Notes: a model not told the origin generated them from the letters alone. Positions 1-8,344 are shown, counted from the first letter of the stretch. The stretch is DNA of 64,000 nt from Achromobacter deleyi (GCF_016127315.1 NZ_CP065997.1:3286001-3350000); one strand, 5' to 3'. Made by a program: numbers and translations.

Positions 1-633
1 GAAGAACAGCGCGGTGTCCAGCGAGGCCAGCTTGGAATACAGCGGCCCCAGGTTCGACGGGTCGATCGCCCACACCCGCGCCAGGAAGAAGATGAACGGC
101 ACGCCCGACGAGTTGGCGGGCGAGGGCACCGCCACCGCGCCGGCGTACTCGGGCTTCCACAGGTCCTTCCAGCTGGTCGGCGGCTGCGTCACTTCCTTGG
201 TGCTGTAGGTGATGCCGAGCGAGTAGTAGCCGGTGCTGACCGCATAGGCGGCGTTGGCGTCGCGGTACACGCCCTGTTCGATGACGTTCTTCAGGTTGGG
301 AATGGCGCCGGCGTCCAGCGCGTCCAGCACGCCGGCCTGCTGCGCCAGCTCGCTGATGCCGCCGTCCATCCAGGCCACGTCGATGGTCGGCGCGCCCTTC
401 TGTTGCTGCAGCTTGGCCAGCGTGGTGGTGGAGGTGCCGACTTCCGGCACCACGGTGACGCCGGTGGCCTTGGTGAAGGGCTCGGCCACGCAGGCGCGGA
501 ACGCGTCGCCCCAGTTGCCGCCGTACCAGGCGACGGTGATTTTCTGCTGTTGCGCCAGCGCCGCGTGCGAAGCCAGGAATAGTCCTGCGCCGAGCGCCGC
601 CGCGCCCAGCGCGCTGCGGGTGTTTGTTGCCAT
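1..633 (-). CDS. ABC transporter substrate-binding protein, polyamine (PotD-like) type, partial
   Basis: This is the N-terminal 211 residues of a periplasmic solute-binding protein; the rest lies beyond the left edge of the window. The first 26 residues form a signal peptide with an Ala-Leu-Ala cleavage site before Gln-Gln. The mature part opens with a beta strand and the VAWYGGNWGDAF stretch, followed by VVPEVGTSTTTLAKLQQQ and DVAWMDGG, which resembles the spermidine/putrescine and iron-binding (PotD/AfuA) class. It should deliver a small cation or polyamine to an inner-membrane ABC importer, but no permease or ATPase is visible. It is divergent from the GlxA-type regulator at 758, which may control it. 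The family call is by eye; the ligand cannot be read from the sequence. Confidence 0.8.
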   Translation of the reverse strand, partial: MATNTRSALGAAALGAGLFLASHAALAQQQKITVAWYGGNWGDAFRACVAEPFTKATGVTVVPEVGTSTTTLAKLQQQKGAPTIDVAWMDGGISELAQQAGVLDALDAGAIPNLKNVIEQGVYRDANAAYAVSTGYYSLGITYSTKEVTQPPTSWKDLWKPEYAGAVAVPSPANSSGVPFIFFLARVWAIDPSNLGPLYSKLASLDTALFF

Positions 634-757
634 GTCGGATTCCCCTTGTAGATTTGTCGATCCGCGATTCATTGACTCAGGTACCACAGGCACATCTTGG
701 GCGATGCTCGGGAAAACGAGCTTGAAGACGCGGGACATAAACTTGAATAATTGCGTC

Positions 758-1840
758 ATGTCCGTCGCCGCGCCACCCCCGTCCTTGCCGCTCTCCTATG
801 AAGACGGCGAAGCCCACCTGCCTCAGGGAAAACCCGCCCTGACCATCGGCATCGTGCTGCTGGACCAGTTCACGCTCGCCGCGTTCGCCGGTTTCGTCGA
901 TGTGTTGCGGCTGGCCGGCGACCATGGCGGGCGCAGCCGCCAGATCCATACCGCGTGGCGGGTGATGAGCTGGGACGGCAAGCCGCGCTGTTCCAGCGCC
1001 GGCCTGACCATCGAGGTCGAAGCCGGCCTGCCCGAGGATCCGGCGCAGTTCGACTACGTCGCCATCTGCGGCGGCAATGACTATTCCAGCGGCCGCATGC
1101 CCGAGCCCCTGCGCGACTGGCTGCGGCGGGCGGCGGCGCTGCGGGTGCGCCTGCTGGGCATCTGCACCGGCACCTTCGCGCTGGCGCAGGCCGACGTGAT
1201 CGGGCCGCGCACGGTCTGCGTGCACTGGAACGTGCTGGAAACCTTCCGCGAGCGTTTTCCCGCGACCCGTGCCGTCGTCGACCGCCTGTTCGTCGACGAG
1301 GGCGACCTGATTTCCTGCGCCGGCTCCACCGCCGCCATCGACCTGGGCCTGTACCTGGTGGCGCGCCATTGCGGCCGCGACAAGGCGCAGCAGGCCATGC
1401 GCCACATGATGCTGCAGGGCGCGCGGCCGGGCCGCGTGCCGCAGGCGCATTTCCGCACCGACCTGTCCGGCATCCAGGACCTGCGGGTGCGCCAGGCGGC
1501 GCATTTCATCGAGCAGCGCATCGACAATCCGCCGCCGCTGGATGCCATCGCGCGTTATGTCGGCGTGGGCCGGCGCCAGCTGGAACGGGCCTTCCGCCTG
1601 GCCACCGGCATGTCGCCGATGGCGTTCCAGCGGCAATTGCGGCTGGAATATGGCAGCTGGTTGTTGCTTAATAATGCCTGCAGCATCACGCAAATCGCGC
1701 TGGATTGCGGGTTTGCCGACGGCGCGCATTTTTCACGCGATTTCCGCGCGCATTTCGGACTATCCCCACGCCAGTATCAGCAGAGCCACGGGCAGGACGC
1801 CGCGCGGCACGAAGGCGAGATCAGCGTCTTTCCCGCGTAG
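758..1840 (+). CDS. GlxA family transcriptional regulator (DJ-1/PfpI-like domain plus AraC HTH)
   Basis: 360 residues. Residues about 28-200 form a DJ-1/PfpI (class I glutamine amidotransferase-like) sensor domain with a nucleophile-elbow cysteine at C136 in LLGICTGTF. Residues about 240-345 are an AraC-type double helix-turn-helix, with RRQLERAFRLATGMSP and a second helix set near ITQIALDCGFADGAHFSRDF. Proteins of this architecture regulate catabolism or transport of amino compounds such as arginine, choline and glycine betaine in related bacteria. The ATG at 758 was chosen because in-frame codons further upstream run back into the divergent transporter gene. It probably controls the binding protein starting at 633 and/or the GST gene, which begins 23 nt after its stop. 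Confidence 0.88.
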   Translation: MSVAAPPPSLPLSYEDGEAHLPQGKPALTIGIVLLDQFTLAAFAGFVDVLRLAGDHGGRSRQIHTAWRVMSWDGKPRCSSAGLTIEVEAGLPEDPAQFDYVAICGGNDYSSGRMPEPLRDWLRRAAALRVRLLGICTGTFALAQADVIGPRTVCVHWNVLETFRERFPATRAVVDRLFVDEGDLISCAGSTAAIDLGLYLVARHCGRDKAQQAMRHMMLQGARPGRVPQAHFRTDLSGIQDLRVRQAAHFIEQRIDNPPPLDAIARYVGVGRRQLERAFRLATGMSPMAFQRQLRLEYGSWLLLNNACSITQIALDCGFADGAHFSRDFRAHFGLSPRQYQQSHGQDAARHEGEISVFPA

Positions 1841-1863
1841 CCTTGCCCCGGCAAGGAGAACGC

Positions 1864-2574
1864 ATGACATACGACCTTTGGTATTGGGACGGCATTCCCG
1901 GCCGCGGAGAATTCGTGCGCCTGGCGCTGGAGGCGGGCGGTATTCCCTACCGTGAGCGCGCCCGCGAGCCCGGCATCGGCGAAGACGCGCTGATCCAGGA
2001 CATGCTGTCCGATCGCAAGCAGCCTCCCTTCGCGCCGCCTTATCTGGTGGCCGGGAAAATGACCCTGGCGCAGACCGCCAACATCCTGCTGTTTCTCGGG
2101 GAAAAGCACGGCCTGGCGCCCGCCACGGTATCGGGACGGCTGTGGGTCAACCAATTGCAGCTGACCATCGCCGACATGGTGGCGGAGGCGCACGATACCC
2201 ACCACCCGATTTCGGCCAGCGATTATTACGAGGACCAGAAGGACGAGGCCGCGCGGCGCGCCCGCGGTTTCCGCGAGGAACGCATTCCCAAGTTCCTGGG
2301 ATATTTCGAGCGGGTGCTGGCCGGCCCCGATGCGTGGTTGGCCGGCGGCAAGCGCTGGAGTTATGCCGACCTGTCCTTGTTCCATCTGGTCGACGGCCTG
2401 CTGTTCGCCTTTCCCAGGCGCATGGGAACGCAGGCGGTGAAGTTTCCCAATGTCATGGCCTTGCACCGGCGCGTCGCGGAACTGCCGGCGTTGCAGCCGT
2501 ATTTCGCCAGCGGCAGGCGCCTGCCATTCGGCGAGGGCATATTCCGCCATTATCGCGAGCTCGACGCGGAATAA
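1864..2574 (+). CDS. Glutathione S-transferase family protein
   Basis: 236 residues, preceded by a good ribosome-binding site (AAGGAG, 1853-1858). The N-terminal thioredoxin-like domain (1 to about 82) opens with YDLWYWDGIPGRGEFVRLAL, the form seen in sigma/alpha-type GSTs, where the Tyr near the start activates glutathione. It also holds the PPYL segment with a cis-Pro and a QTANILLFLG end. The C-terminal all-helical domain (about 95-215) has the usual YADLSLFHLVDGL core. Predicted cytosolic, conjugating or isomerising an unknown electrophile with glutathione. It follows the GlxA regulator by 23 nt in the same direction, so the two are probably co-transcribed, and a terminator-like hairpin follows at 2644. 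Confidence 0.85.
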   Translation: MTYDLWYWDGIPGRGEFVRLALEAGGIPYRERAREPGIGEDALIQDMLSDRKQPPFAPPYLVAGKMTLAQTANILLFLGEKHGLAPATVSGRLWVNQLQLTIADMVAEAHDTHHPISASDYYEDQKDEAARRARGFREERIPKFLGYFERVLAGPDAWLAGGKRWSYADLSLFHLVDGLLFAFPRRMGTQAVKFPNVMALHRRVAELPALQPYFASGRRLPFGEGIFRHYRELDAE

Positions 2575-2643
2575 CGATTCCGGTGCGCGGCTGCCGCATG
2601 CGGCTGCGCGGGATCCGGTGCGGATTTATTGTTGTGTTAATTA

Positions 2644-2673
2644 AATGGGGCCGTCGCCAACGCGGGCCCCATT
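2644..2673 (+). terminator. Rho-independent terminator after the GST gene
   Basis: A 9-bp perfect stem (AATGGGGCC, 2644-2652, with GGCCCCATT, 2665-2673) and a 12-nt loop, followed by ATTTCT. It lies 70 nt downstream of the GST stop codon. The T-tract is short, so termination may be partial. Confidence 0.6.
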
Positions 2674-2815
2674 ATTTCTCCGACTCATGTCTGCAAATAC
2701 GGGGGCGGATTCGTATTAACCCTGATCAATAACGAAAAATCACACAGGCGTTAATCGTGAAACGCAGTGAAAGACCCATCACCGCGATTTTTTTAGGAAG
2801 TCGTCAATGAATATA

Positions 2816-2844
2816 TTGAGAACAGCTGATTTTTAGGATTAAAT
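2816..2844 (+). promoter_or_regulatory. Candidate sigma70 promoter for the chemoreceptor gene
   Basis: A -35-like TTGAGA (2816-2821) and a -10-like TTAAAT (2839-2844) are separated by 17 nt, in the AT-rich part of the gap. It would give a leader of about 200 nt, which is long; other promoters nearer the gene cannot be excluded. Confidence 0.35.
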
Positions 2845-3050
2845 ATTTTCGACTGGATACATTCTTCCGTTTTCTGTAATCCTTGACCTGCCGTCGCTAC
2901 CCGGGCGACGGAACTGCAGGCAAGCGTGTGCATGCGGCGCGGCATGCGGCGCTTGATTCCTGGGACGCGCCAAGCAACTGCTTCAGGCAAGCCAAGGTTT
3001 CTCTATCGGTTTTCAGCAAACTCGTCCCATTCCCTGCGGGAGACGTCAAC

Positions 3051-4520
3051 ATGCAATGGCTTACCCTCAAACGCCTGCTGCGCGGCGAGCGCGGCATGCA
3101 GAAAGCGGATCTATACGGGCAGATCGCGGCCATCCATAAAGCGCAGGCGGTTATCGAGTTCGATCTCGAAGGCCATGTGCTGATGGCCAATCAGAATTTC
3201 CTCGACACCATGGGTTATGAACTGGACGAGGTGCTGGGGCAGCATCACCGCATGTTCGTGGTGCCCGAGGATCGGGAATCCGCCGAGTACCTTGCCTTCT
3301 GGGACAAACTGGGCCAGGGCGCGCACGACGCGGGCCGTTATCGCCGTACTCGCAGGGATGGCAGCGACGTCTGGCTGCAGGCCAGCTACAACCCCATCTT
3401 CGATAAACACGGCCGCCCCTTCAAGGTGGTCAAGTACGCCACCGACATTACCGAACAGCAGCAGCGCCAGGCGGATACCGAGGGCCAGCTAGAGGCCATT
3501 TCCAAAGTGCAGGCCATTATCGAATTCGAACTGGACGGCACCATCATCCGCGCCAACGACCTGTTCCTGAACGCGGTGGGTTATCACGAGGACGAAGTGC
3601 GCGGCCGCCACCACAGCATGTTCGTGCTGCCCGAAGAGGCGCGCAGCGGCGCCTATGCGGAATTCTGGCGCAAACTGCGCAGTGGCCAGCACGACACCGG
3701 CCAATACCTGCGCATCGGCAAGAATGGCCGCCATGTCTGGATCGAGGCCAGCTACAACCCGATTTTCGATGCCGAGGGCCGGCCGTTCAAAGTGGTGAAA
3801 TTCGCCACCGACATCACCAAACGGTTTACCGCCGCGCAGACGCTGCGGGTGGCGGTGCAGGGCCTGACCGAAAACGCGGAACGCGCCAGCCAGGCCAATT
3901 CGCTGGCGCAGGACGCCTGCCGGGTGGCCGAAGAAGGCGGCAAGACCGTCGCGGGCGTGGTCCGCACCATGGGCGCCATCACCGACAGCTCCAAGCGCAT
4001 CTCGGAAATCATCGGCGTCATGGATGGCATCGCCTTCCAGACCAATATCCTGGCGCTCAATGCCGCGGTCGAGGCGGCGCGCGCCGGTGTGCACGGCAAG
4101 GGTTTCGCGGTGGTGGCGGCGGAGGTGCGCAGCCTGGCGCAGAACAGCGCCGCCGCGGCCAAGGAAATCAAAGGGCTGATCACCACCTCGGTCGAGCAGA
4201 TCGGCAGCGGCGCCCGCCAGGTGCAGTCGGCCGGGACCACCATGGAAGACATCGTCGCCTCGTCGCGGCGGGTCACCGAGATCATGGGCGAAGTGGTGGA
4301 AGTCTCGCTGGCGCAATCGGCCAAGCTGGGCGAAGTCACCGAGGACATCACCCAGATGACGGCCGAGGCGGCCTCCGCGCTGCAGGCCGCGCACGAACTG
4401 CACGGCGGCAGCCCGACCCTCAGGCCGGCGGTCAAGCCGGTGGCGCCGTCGGTGCGCACCCGGCAGGCCGCCAATACGCCGCTGCCGCCCAAGCCGGTGC
4501 TGGAGTACGTGCGCTACTGA
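3051..4520 (+). CDS. Soluble methyl-accepting chemotaxis protein with two PAS domains (BdlA/Aer-like)
   Basis: 489 residues with no membrane-spanning segment. Two successive PAS domains cover about residues 25-135 and 148-260; the second repeats the first closely ([42 protein letters not shown]). The MCP signalling coiled coil covers about 262-465. Its hairpin tip, near residues 323-350, reads [20 protein letters not shown], the site that contacts CheA and CheW. This layout matches BdlA of Pseudomonas, a biofilm-dispersal regulator, and other cytoplasmic energy or redox sensors. PAS domains here may bind haem or flavin, but I cannot assign a cofactor. The ATG at 3051 was chosen for the upstream GGGAGA. 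The gene stands alone, with no che genes nearby. Confidence 0.9.
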   Translation: MQWLTLKRLLRGERGMQKADLYGQIAAIHKAQAVIEFDLEGHVLMANQNFLDTMGYELDEVLGQHHRMFVVPEDRESAEYLAFWDKLGQGAHDAGRYRRTRRDGSDVWLQASYNPIFDKHGRPFKVVKYATDITEQQQRQADTEGQLEAISKVQAIIEFELDGTIIRANDLFLNAVGYHEDEVRGRHHSMFVLPEEARSGAYAEFWRKLRSGQHDTGQYLRIGKNGRHVWIEASYNPIFDAEGRPFKVVKFATDITKRFTAAQTLRVAVQGLTENAERASQANSLAQDACRVAEEGGKTVAGVVRTMGAITDSSKRISEIIGVMDGIAFQTNILALNAAVEAARAGVHGKGFAVVAAEVRSLAQNSAAAAKEIKGLITTSVEQIGSGARQVQSAGTTMEDIVASSRRVTEIMGEVVEVSLAQSAKLGEVTEDITQMTAEAASALQAAHELHGGSPTLRPAVKPVAPSVRTRQAANTPLPPKPVLEYVRY

Positions 4521-4636
4521 TGCGAGGGCGGCGGCGCGCCCGCCGCCCGAGTGCGCTATAAATACGGTCTTGTACGAACCCGTCGGCCCAGGCAGGAAGT
4601 TTCCGGCCCGGGCCGTGTTTTTTGCGGCAATTCCCC

Positions 4637-4861
4637 ATGACCGAATCCGAAGCCCTGGCTCTCGCCACCCACCGCCATTACAAGGGCGGCCTGTACCGCT
4701 ACATCGATACCGCCCGCCATTCCGAGACCGAGGAATCCATGGTGGTCTACGAGCACCTGTGGCCGCATGCGCGCGGCCTGTGGGTGCGCCCGGCCGACCT
4801 GTTCTTCGGCCAGCTGGCCGACGGCTCGGCGCGGTTCGCGCCGCTGCCTGCGGCGCGGTAA
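4637..4861 (+). CDS. DUF1653 family small protein
   Basis: 74 residues. The pattern HYKGGLYRYIDTARHSET, then VVYEHLWPHARGLWVRP and FGQLADG, is the signature of the DUF1653 family (about 60-75 residues). Members are predicted small beta-rich cytosolic proteins of unknown role. The start at 4637 was preferred to an in-frame ATG at 4622 because it fits the usual family length. The stop lies 4 nt before the exonuclease start at 4866, so the two are almost certainly co-transcribed. Confidence 0.8.
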   Translation: MTESEALALATHRHYKGGLYRYIDTARHSETEESMVVYEHLWPHARGLWVRPADLFFGQLADGSARFAPLPAAR

Positions 4862-4865
4862 GGCC

Positions 4866-5477
4866 ATGGCCTTCTACTATCGCCGTGCGCGGCCGGCCGG
4901 CGCCGCGCCGCGCGCCGCCTCCGGGCAGCCGTCCGCCGCCGTTTCCGCCGCCCTGAACGCCTTGCGCGGTCCGTTCGTCGTGGCCGACCTGGAAACCACC
5001 GGTCTGTCGACCGCGTCGTGCGAGATCCTGGAATTCGCCGCGGTGCGCGTCGGCACGGGCGGCGCGGCCGAGCAGGAATACGCGCAGGTGGTGCGCACCC
5101 GCGCCTCGGTGCCGCCGTTCATCACGCGCCTCACCGGCATCACCCAGTCCGAGGTCGACCGCCAGGGCGTGCCCGTGGCGCAGGCTTTCGCGGCGTTCCT
5201 GGCGTTCGTCGGCGACCTGCCGGTGTTTTTCCACAATGCCTCGTTCGACCGCCGCTTCCTGGACGCCGCCGCGCTCCAGACCGGCCTGCCGTTCGCTAAC
5301 GCCACGCATTGCACGCTGGTCCTGGCGCGGCGCGCCTGGCCCGAGCTGCCCTCGCACAAGCTGGATGTGCTGGCGCGGCACGTGGGCGCATCGGAGCCCA
5401 CCCACCGGGCGCTGGCCGACGTGCGCACCACGGTGGCCGTCGCATTGGCGGCCAGTTCGAGGTTGGCCGCGGCCTGA
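4866..5477 (+). CDS. 3'-5' exonuclease, DnaQ/PolC-epsilon type (DEDDh)
   Basis: 203 residues. All DEDDh catalytic residues are visible: D41 and E43 in DLETTGL (Exo I), D128 in HNASFDRRFL (Exo II), and H180 with D185 in HRALADVRTT (Exo III). The first 35 residues are a low-complexity Ala/Arg-rich extension. There is no polymerase or GIY-YIG domain, so it is a free-standing exonuclease of the epsilon superfamily rather than necessarily the replicative proofreading subunit. It would remove nucleotides from DNA or RNA 3' ends using two metal ions. It sits between DUF1653 and a MazG-like pyrophosphohydrolase, with spacings of 4 and 28 nt, which suggests one transcript concerned with nucleic-acid or nucleotide-pool quality. 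Confidence 0.88.
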   Translation: MAFYYRRARPAGAAPRAASGQPSAAVSAALNALRGPFVVADLETTGLSTASCEILEFAAVRVGTGGAAEQEYAQVVRTRASVPPFITRLTGITQSEVDRQGVPVAQAFAAFLAFVGDLPVFFHNASFDRRFLDAAALQTGLPFANATHCTLVLARRAWPELPSHKLDVLARHVGASEPTHRALADVRTTVAVALAASSRLAAA

Positions 5478-5505
5478 GGCCGCGCCACGTATCAACGGAG
5501 CCATC

Positions 5506-5865
5506 ATGTCCGACCTGGAACATATCCGGCAGGCGCTGCGGGCCTTCACCGCCGAGCGCGAGTGGCAGCGGTTCCATTCGCCCAAGAACCTGGCGATGGC
5601 GTTGTCGGGAGAAGCGGGCGAGTTGCTGGCGCTGTTCCAGTGGCTGACCGAACAGGAGTCGCGCCAGCCGTCCGCGGCACTGCTGGCGGACGCCGCCGAC
5701 GAGATCGCCGACGTGCAGATGTACCTGGTGGCCCTGGCGGATCAGCTGGGCGTGGACATCGCGGCCGCGGTCCAGGCCAAGATGGCCCGGAACGCGGCGA
5801 AGTATCCCGCGGATCGCTTTCGCGGCAGCGCGCGCAAGTATGACGATCCGCCGGACGCGGCCTGA
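5506..5865 (+). CDS. MazG-like nucleotide pyrophosphohydrolase (dCTPase/RS21-C6 type)
   Basis: 119 residues, the usual size for single-domain all-alpha NTP pyrophosphatases. The metal-binding EXXE-type motif is E36 and E39 in GEAGELLALFQW, and the second site is D65, E66 and D69 in ADEIADVQMYL. These enzymes cleave (d)NTPs to the monophosphate and pyrophosphate and remove aberrant nucleotides; relatives of this size act as dCTP pyrophosphatases. The ribosome-binding site is CGGAG (5496-5500). It is the third gene of the DUF1653-exonuclease group, and its stop is 3 nt from the stop of the convergent monooxygenase-like gene. Confidence 0.85.
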   Translation: MSDLEHIRQALRAFTAEREWQRFHSPKNLAMALSGEAGELLALFQWLTEQESRQPSAALLADAADEIADVQMYLVALADQLGVDIAAAVQAKMARNAAKYPADRFRGSARKYDDPPDAA

Positions 5866-5868
5866 ACC

Positions 5869-6159
5869 TCAGACCACCTTTTGCTCGTGGTGCACCTGCG
5901 GCGGCTCGACGAAGAAGCCCGCCACGAGTTTGCGCCACTCCTGAAAATCGGAAGATTCCCGGAAATCCACCATATGGTTTTCGACGGTTTCCCAATCCAC
6001 CACCAGCGTGTAGCGCTGCGGCTGCTCGATGCTGCGGTACAGCTCCATGCCGTGGCAGCCGCGGGCCCGCAGGAACAGCGGCTTGGCTTGCGCCACGCCG
6101 GCTTCGAACAGGGCTTCCTGTCCTTCGCGGACATGGATGCTGGCAATCTCCTGGATCAT
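5869..6159 (-). CDS. Antibiotic biosynthesis monooxygenase (ABM)/YgiN-like protein
   Basis: 96 residues, a single dimeric ferredoxin-like (ABM) domain. Motifs include IHVREGQEALFEAGV near the start, then GCHGMELYRSIEQPQRYTLV and WETVENHMVDFRES. Members include quinol monooxygenases (YgiN), haem-degrading proteins and many of unknown substrate. The length and the WxxxxxHxxxFR pattern fit the family core. It is convergent with the pyrophosphohydrolase (3-nt gap between stop codons), and its start is 53 nt from the divergent membrane-protein gene. The substrate is unknown. Confidence 0.8.
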   Translation of the reverse strand: MIQEIASIHVREGQEALFEAGVAQAKPLFLRARGCHGMELYRSIEQPQRYTLVVDWETVENHMVDFRESSDFQEWRKLVAGFFVEPPQVHHEQKVV

Positions 6160-6211
6160 GATGGTGTCTCCGGATAAAGAGGCCGGGCAGGGGCCGGCCG
6201 GGCGGAGTAGT

Positions 6212-6646
6212 ATGGCCCAAAATTCCGTCCCGATGAACCGATCCGTCCTTTCGCTGCCGCGCCTCGTCGCCGCCCGCCTGCTCTGGTACATCGGCGTTGC
6301 CGCGCTCGCCCTCATGGCGCTGGCCTCGCCGACGCAGTTCAGCGTGGTCGCGGTGCTGTCGGCCATTGCGATCTACATCCCGCTGTCCATGCTGGGCCTG
6401 CCGCTCGTGGCCTGGCTGGTGCTGCGCCAGGCCCGCGCCGCCGCGCCCGCCGCCTTGGCGCCGGCGTGGCCCTGCTGGCTGGCGGGCGCGACCGGCATCG
6501 CGCTGCTGGCCTGCTATCACCTGTGGGCCGAGATGGAACTGGCCGAACTCGGCGTGTTGCTGCTGCTCGTCGCGGTGGACCTGGCGCTGGCGCGCTGGGA
6601 ATCGGCGCGCCTGCTGGAGCGCATTGCCGCGCATCGTCCGCGTTGA
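6212..6646 (+). CDS. Small inner-membrane protein of unknown function
   Basis: 144 residues with about four predicted transmembrane helices: LWYIGVAALALMALA near 25-42, VVAVLSAIAIYIPL running into LGLPLVAWLVL (about 46-72), CWLAGATGIALLACYHL (about 87-104) and ELGVLLLLVAVDLALA (about 110-126). A basic C-terminus (residues about 127-144) suggests a cytosolic tail. GGAG 4 nt before the ATG at 6212 supports this start; an ATG at 6233 is the alternative. I do not recognise the family. It is divergent from the ABM gene, with 52 nt between them. Confidence 0.6.
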   Translation: MAQNSVPMNRSVLSLPRLVAARLLWYIGVAALALMALASPTQFSVVAVLSAIAIYIPLSMLGLPLVAWLVLRQARAAAPAALAPAWPCWLAGATGIALLACYHLWAEMELAELGVLLLLVAVDLALARWESARLLERIAAHRPR

Positions 6647-7074
6647 ACCCGGGCCGGTCGCGCCGGCCGTCACACTCTCCTGACAGTCAGCCTAAAGGTT
6701 GCCTCCCTGCCGCCCGCCGCCGTGCGCGCTAGGTAAATCGTGCGAGAGCGCGCGTCGCCGCCCCATCCTATGAGCTGAGATGCGGCGCAGCAATTCCGGC
6801 TGGCGCGCGCCGCGACTCCTCCATATGCATGGCCTGCGCCGCGGTGCTCGCAGATTCCACGCCATCTTTTACGTCTTCGCGCTCCCTCTCTGGAGGGCGG
6901 TCGCCCGTTTAACCGATATCGACGTCCTTAGTCCGGAGCAATCATTCCGTACCAATACGAAAGTCCCAAACGCCACGTTGCCGTAAGGGCGTAATGCGTC
7001 GGGGTGGTAAAGGTCCGCGCCGGTCGGCCACCGGCACCTGTGCATCCGCATCGAGCGGATCAGGAGGAGCTCAA
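6647..7074. other. Intergenic region upstream of the secreted-protein pair
   Basis: 428 nt with no convincing gene. The right half (about 6900-6990) is less GC-rich and probably carries the promoter for the secreted-protein genes, though no clean -35/-10 pair stands out. The gap ends with a strong ribosome-binding site (AGGAGG, about 7062) before the ATG at 7075. Confidence 0.5.
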
Positions 7075-7545
7075 ATGAAAAAGCTCGCAGCAGTCGCAGC
7101 GTTGTCCCTCGTCGCGGTCTCGGCCGCTTATGCGAGCGGCCCGGGCCAGCCCAGCATTTCCGCGTCTGGCCATGTCGGCACCATCACCGGGACGGTGTCC
7201 TCGGTCTCCACGGGCACTTCCGTGGTCTCGACCCAGATCAACGGCTATGGCTCGTCGAGCCAGACGTCGTTCGGTGAAACGGGCGGCGTCGCCACCGCGG
7301 GAGGATCGTTCAACCGGGACGGCACCACCGCGGTCACCAGCACGCGGCAATACGCGACCAGCGAAACCTACGGCCAGATCCATGGCAACGCGCCGATCAT
7401 GGTGGGCGACAGCATCGCCAACGGCGGCGCCACGTTCGGCAGCACCACCACCAATGCCACGGCCACCGGCACGTTCAACGCCGGCGCGATCGGCGCGACC
7501 GCGTCGATCCATGGCATCGGCCCCGTGGGCGGTTTTGGTCACTGA
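7075..7545 (+). CDS. Low-complexity secreted protein of unknown function
   Basis: 156 residues. Residues 1-21 form a classic signal peptide (MKKLAAVAALSLVAVSAAYA). The mature protein is about three-quarters Gly, Ser, Thr, Ala, Val and Asn. It has scattered motifs such as TGTVSSVSTGTSVVSTQ and SATxTGTFNAG-like beta-prone repeats, very few charged residues and no Cys. That composition suits an extended, fibre-like or surface beta structure, but it does not match curlin repeats or a family I know. AGGAGG lies 8 nt before the ATG. A UUCG hairpin separates it by 47 nt from a second secreted-protein gene in the same direction, so the two are probably co-expressed and may act together. Confidence 0.72.
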   Translation: MKKLAAVAALSLVAVSAAYASGPGQPSISASGHVGTITGTVSSVSTGTSVVSTQINGYGSSSQTSFGETGGVATAGGSFNRDGTTAVTSTRQYATSETYGQIHGNAPIMVGDSIANGGATFGSTTTNATATGTFNAGAIGATASIHGIGPVGGFGH

Positions 7546-7557
7546 GCAGCACGCAAT

Positions 7558-7579
7558 CCGGACGGCTTCGGCCGTCCGG
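7558..7579 (+). promoter_or_regulatory. Intercistronic stem-loop with UUCG tetraloop
   Basis: CCGGACGGC (7558-7566) pairs perfectly with GCCGTCCGG (7571-7579) around a TTCG loop, closed C-G as in the very stable cUUCGg tetraloop. No T-tract follows. It lies between two co-directional secreted-protein genes, which suggests RNA stabilisation or partial termination that would make the upstream protein more abundant. Confidence 0.65.
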
Positions 7580-7592
7580 TCGAGAGGACATC

Positions 7593-8312
7593 ATGAAAAC
7601 CCTTGCGCTTGCCTTATCCCTGTCGCTGTCGCTGGTGGCCTTTTCCGCGGGCGCCCAGACCAGCTCTTCCGCCGCGTCCACCTCGGCGTCGTCGGGTTCC
7701 ACCAACGCCGGCAACAACCAGGGCATCACGCTCAATTCCAATAACAGTGGATCGAGCACCCTGCGGACCGCGCCGCCGATCGGCGCACAGAGCTTCTATG
7801 GTTCGTTCTCCTCCGACAGCTGCATGGTGTCGGCGGGCGGCGGCGGCTCGGTGGTCGGTTTCGGCATGAACGTGGCGTTCCCGGTCGAGGACCAGAAATG
7901 CAGCCTGCGGCGCAACTTCGAGCGCACCATGCAGGCGGCCGCGTCGACCAAGGATCCGGACCGGTCGCGCCGGCTGGAAACGGCCGCCGTGGACATCCTG
8001 TGCCAGACCGACGATCGGACCAAGGCCGCGCTCACCGCGCAGGGCCTGTGCACCAATCCCTCGCTGACCACGGCGGATCACCGCTTCGAGAATCCCTCGC
8101 AGAACGTCGCGCAGACCGCGCCTGTCGCGCCTTCGCAAGCGCAGTACGCGCCCGCCCAGCCGCAGTCGCCCAGCGCCCAGTACATGGCGCCGGCGCCGGT
8201 CGCGCAGGCCTACCCGGTGATGTCGGGGCAGAACGCCATGCTCAACGCGCCGGCGCTGCGCAATCCGCGCATGGACCGGCAGGGCCTGACCGACTTTTAT
8301 TCGCCGGGTTGA
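7593..8312 (+). CDS. Secreted protein of unknown function with Cys-containing core and Gln/Pro/Ala-rich tail
   Basis: 239 residues. A signal peptide (about 1-21, ending FSAGAQ) is followed by a Ser/Asn-rich linker to about residue 58. A more complex core (about 62-160) carries Gly-rich VSAGGGGSVVGFGMNVAFPV and four cysteines (in DSCMV, QKCSL, ILCQT and GLCTN) that could form two disulfides. The rest (about 165-239) is a Pro/Gln/Ala/Tyr-rich low-complexity tail. I do not recognise the family. It follows the low-complexity protein at 7075 on the same strand, and both look exported. Its stop is 33 nt from the convergent stop of the MscS-type gene. Confidence 0.7.
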   Translation: MKTLALALSLSLSLVAFSAGAQTSSSAASTSASSGSTNAGNNQGITLNSNNSGSSTLRTAPPIGAQSFYGSFSSDSCMVSAGGGGSVVGFGMNVAFPVEDQKCSLRRNFERTMQAAASTKDPDRSRRLETAAVDILCQTDDRTKAALTAQGLCTNPSLTTADHRFENPSQNVAQTAPVAPSQAQYAPAQPQSPSAQYMAPAPVAQAYPVMSGQNAMLNAPALRNPRMDRQGLTDFYSPG

Positions 8313-8344
8313 TGATCGTGTGCGGCGATCGCAGTCCGGGGGGC

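Larger units (their letters stand above)
2575..3050. other. Intergenic region between the GST gene and the chemoreceptor gene
   Basis: 476 nt without a credible gene. It contains the GST terminator (2644-2673). After that comes a markedly AT-richer stretch (about 2690-2880) with a sigma70-like promoter candidate, then a GC-richer leader into the chemoreceptor ribosome-binding site (GGGAGA, about 3039). I found no convincing FliA (sigma28) promoter by eye, although flagellar-class promoters often drive chemoreceptor genes. Confidence 0.6.

Noticed and set aside
254..757. A continuous + strand frame running into the GlxA regulator from further upstream
   Set aside because: It is the antisense of the binding-protein gene; the regulator begins at the ATG at 758.
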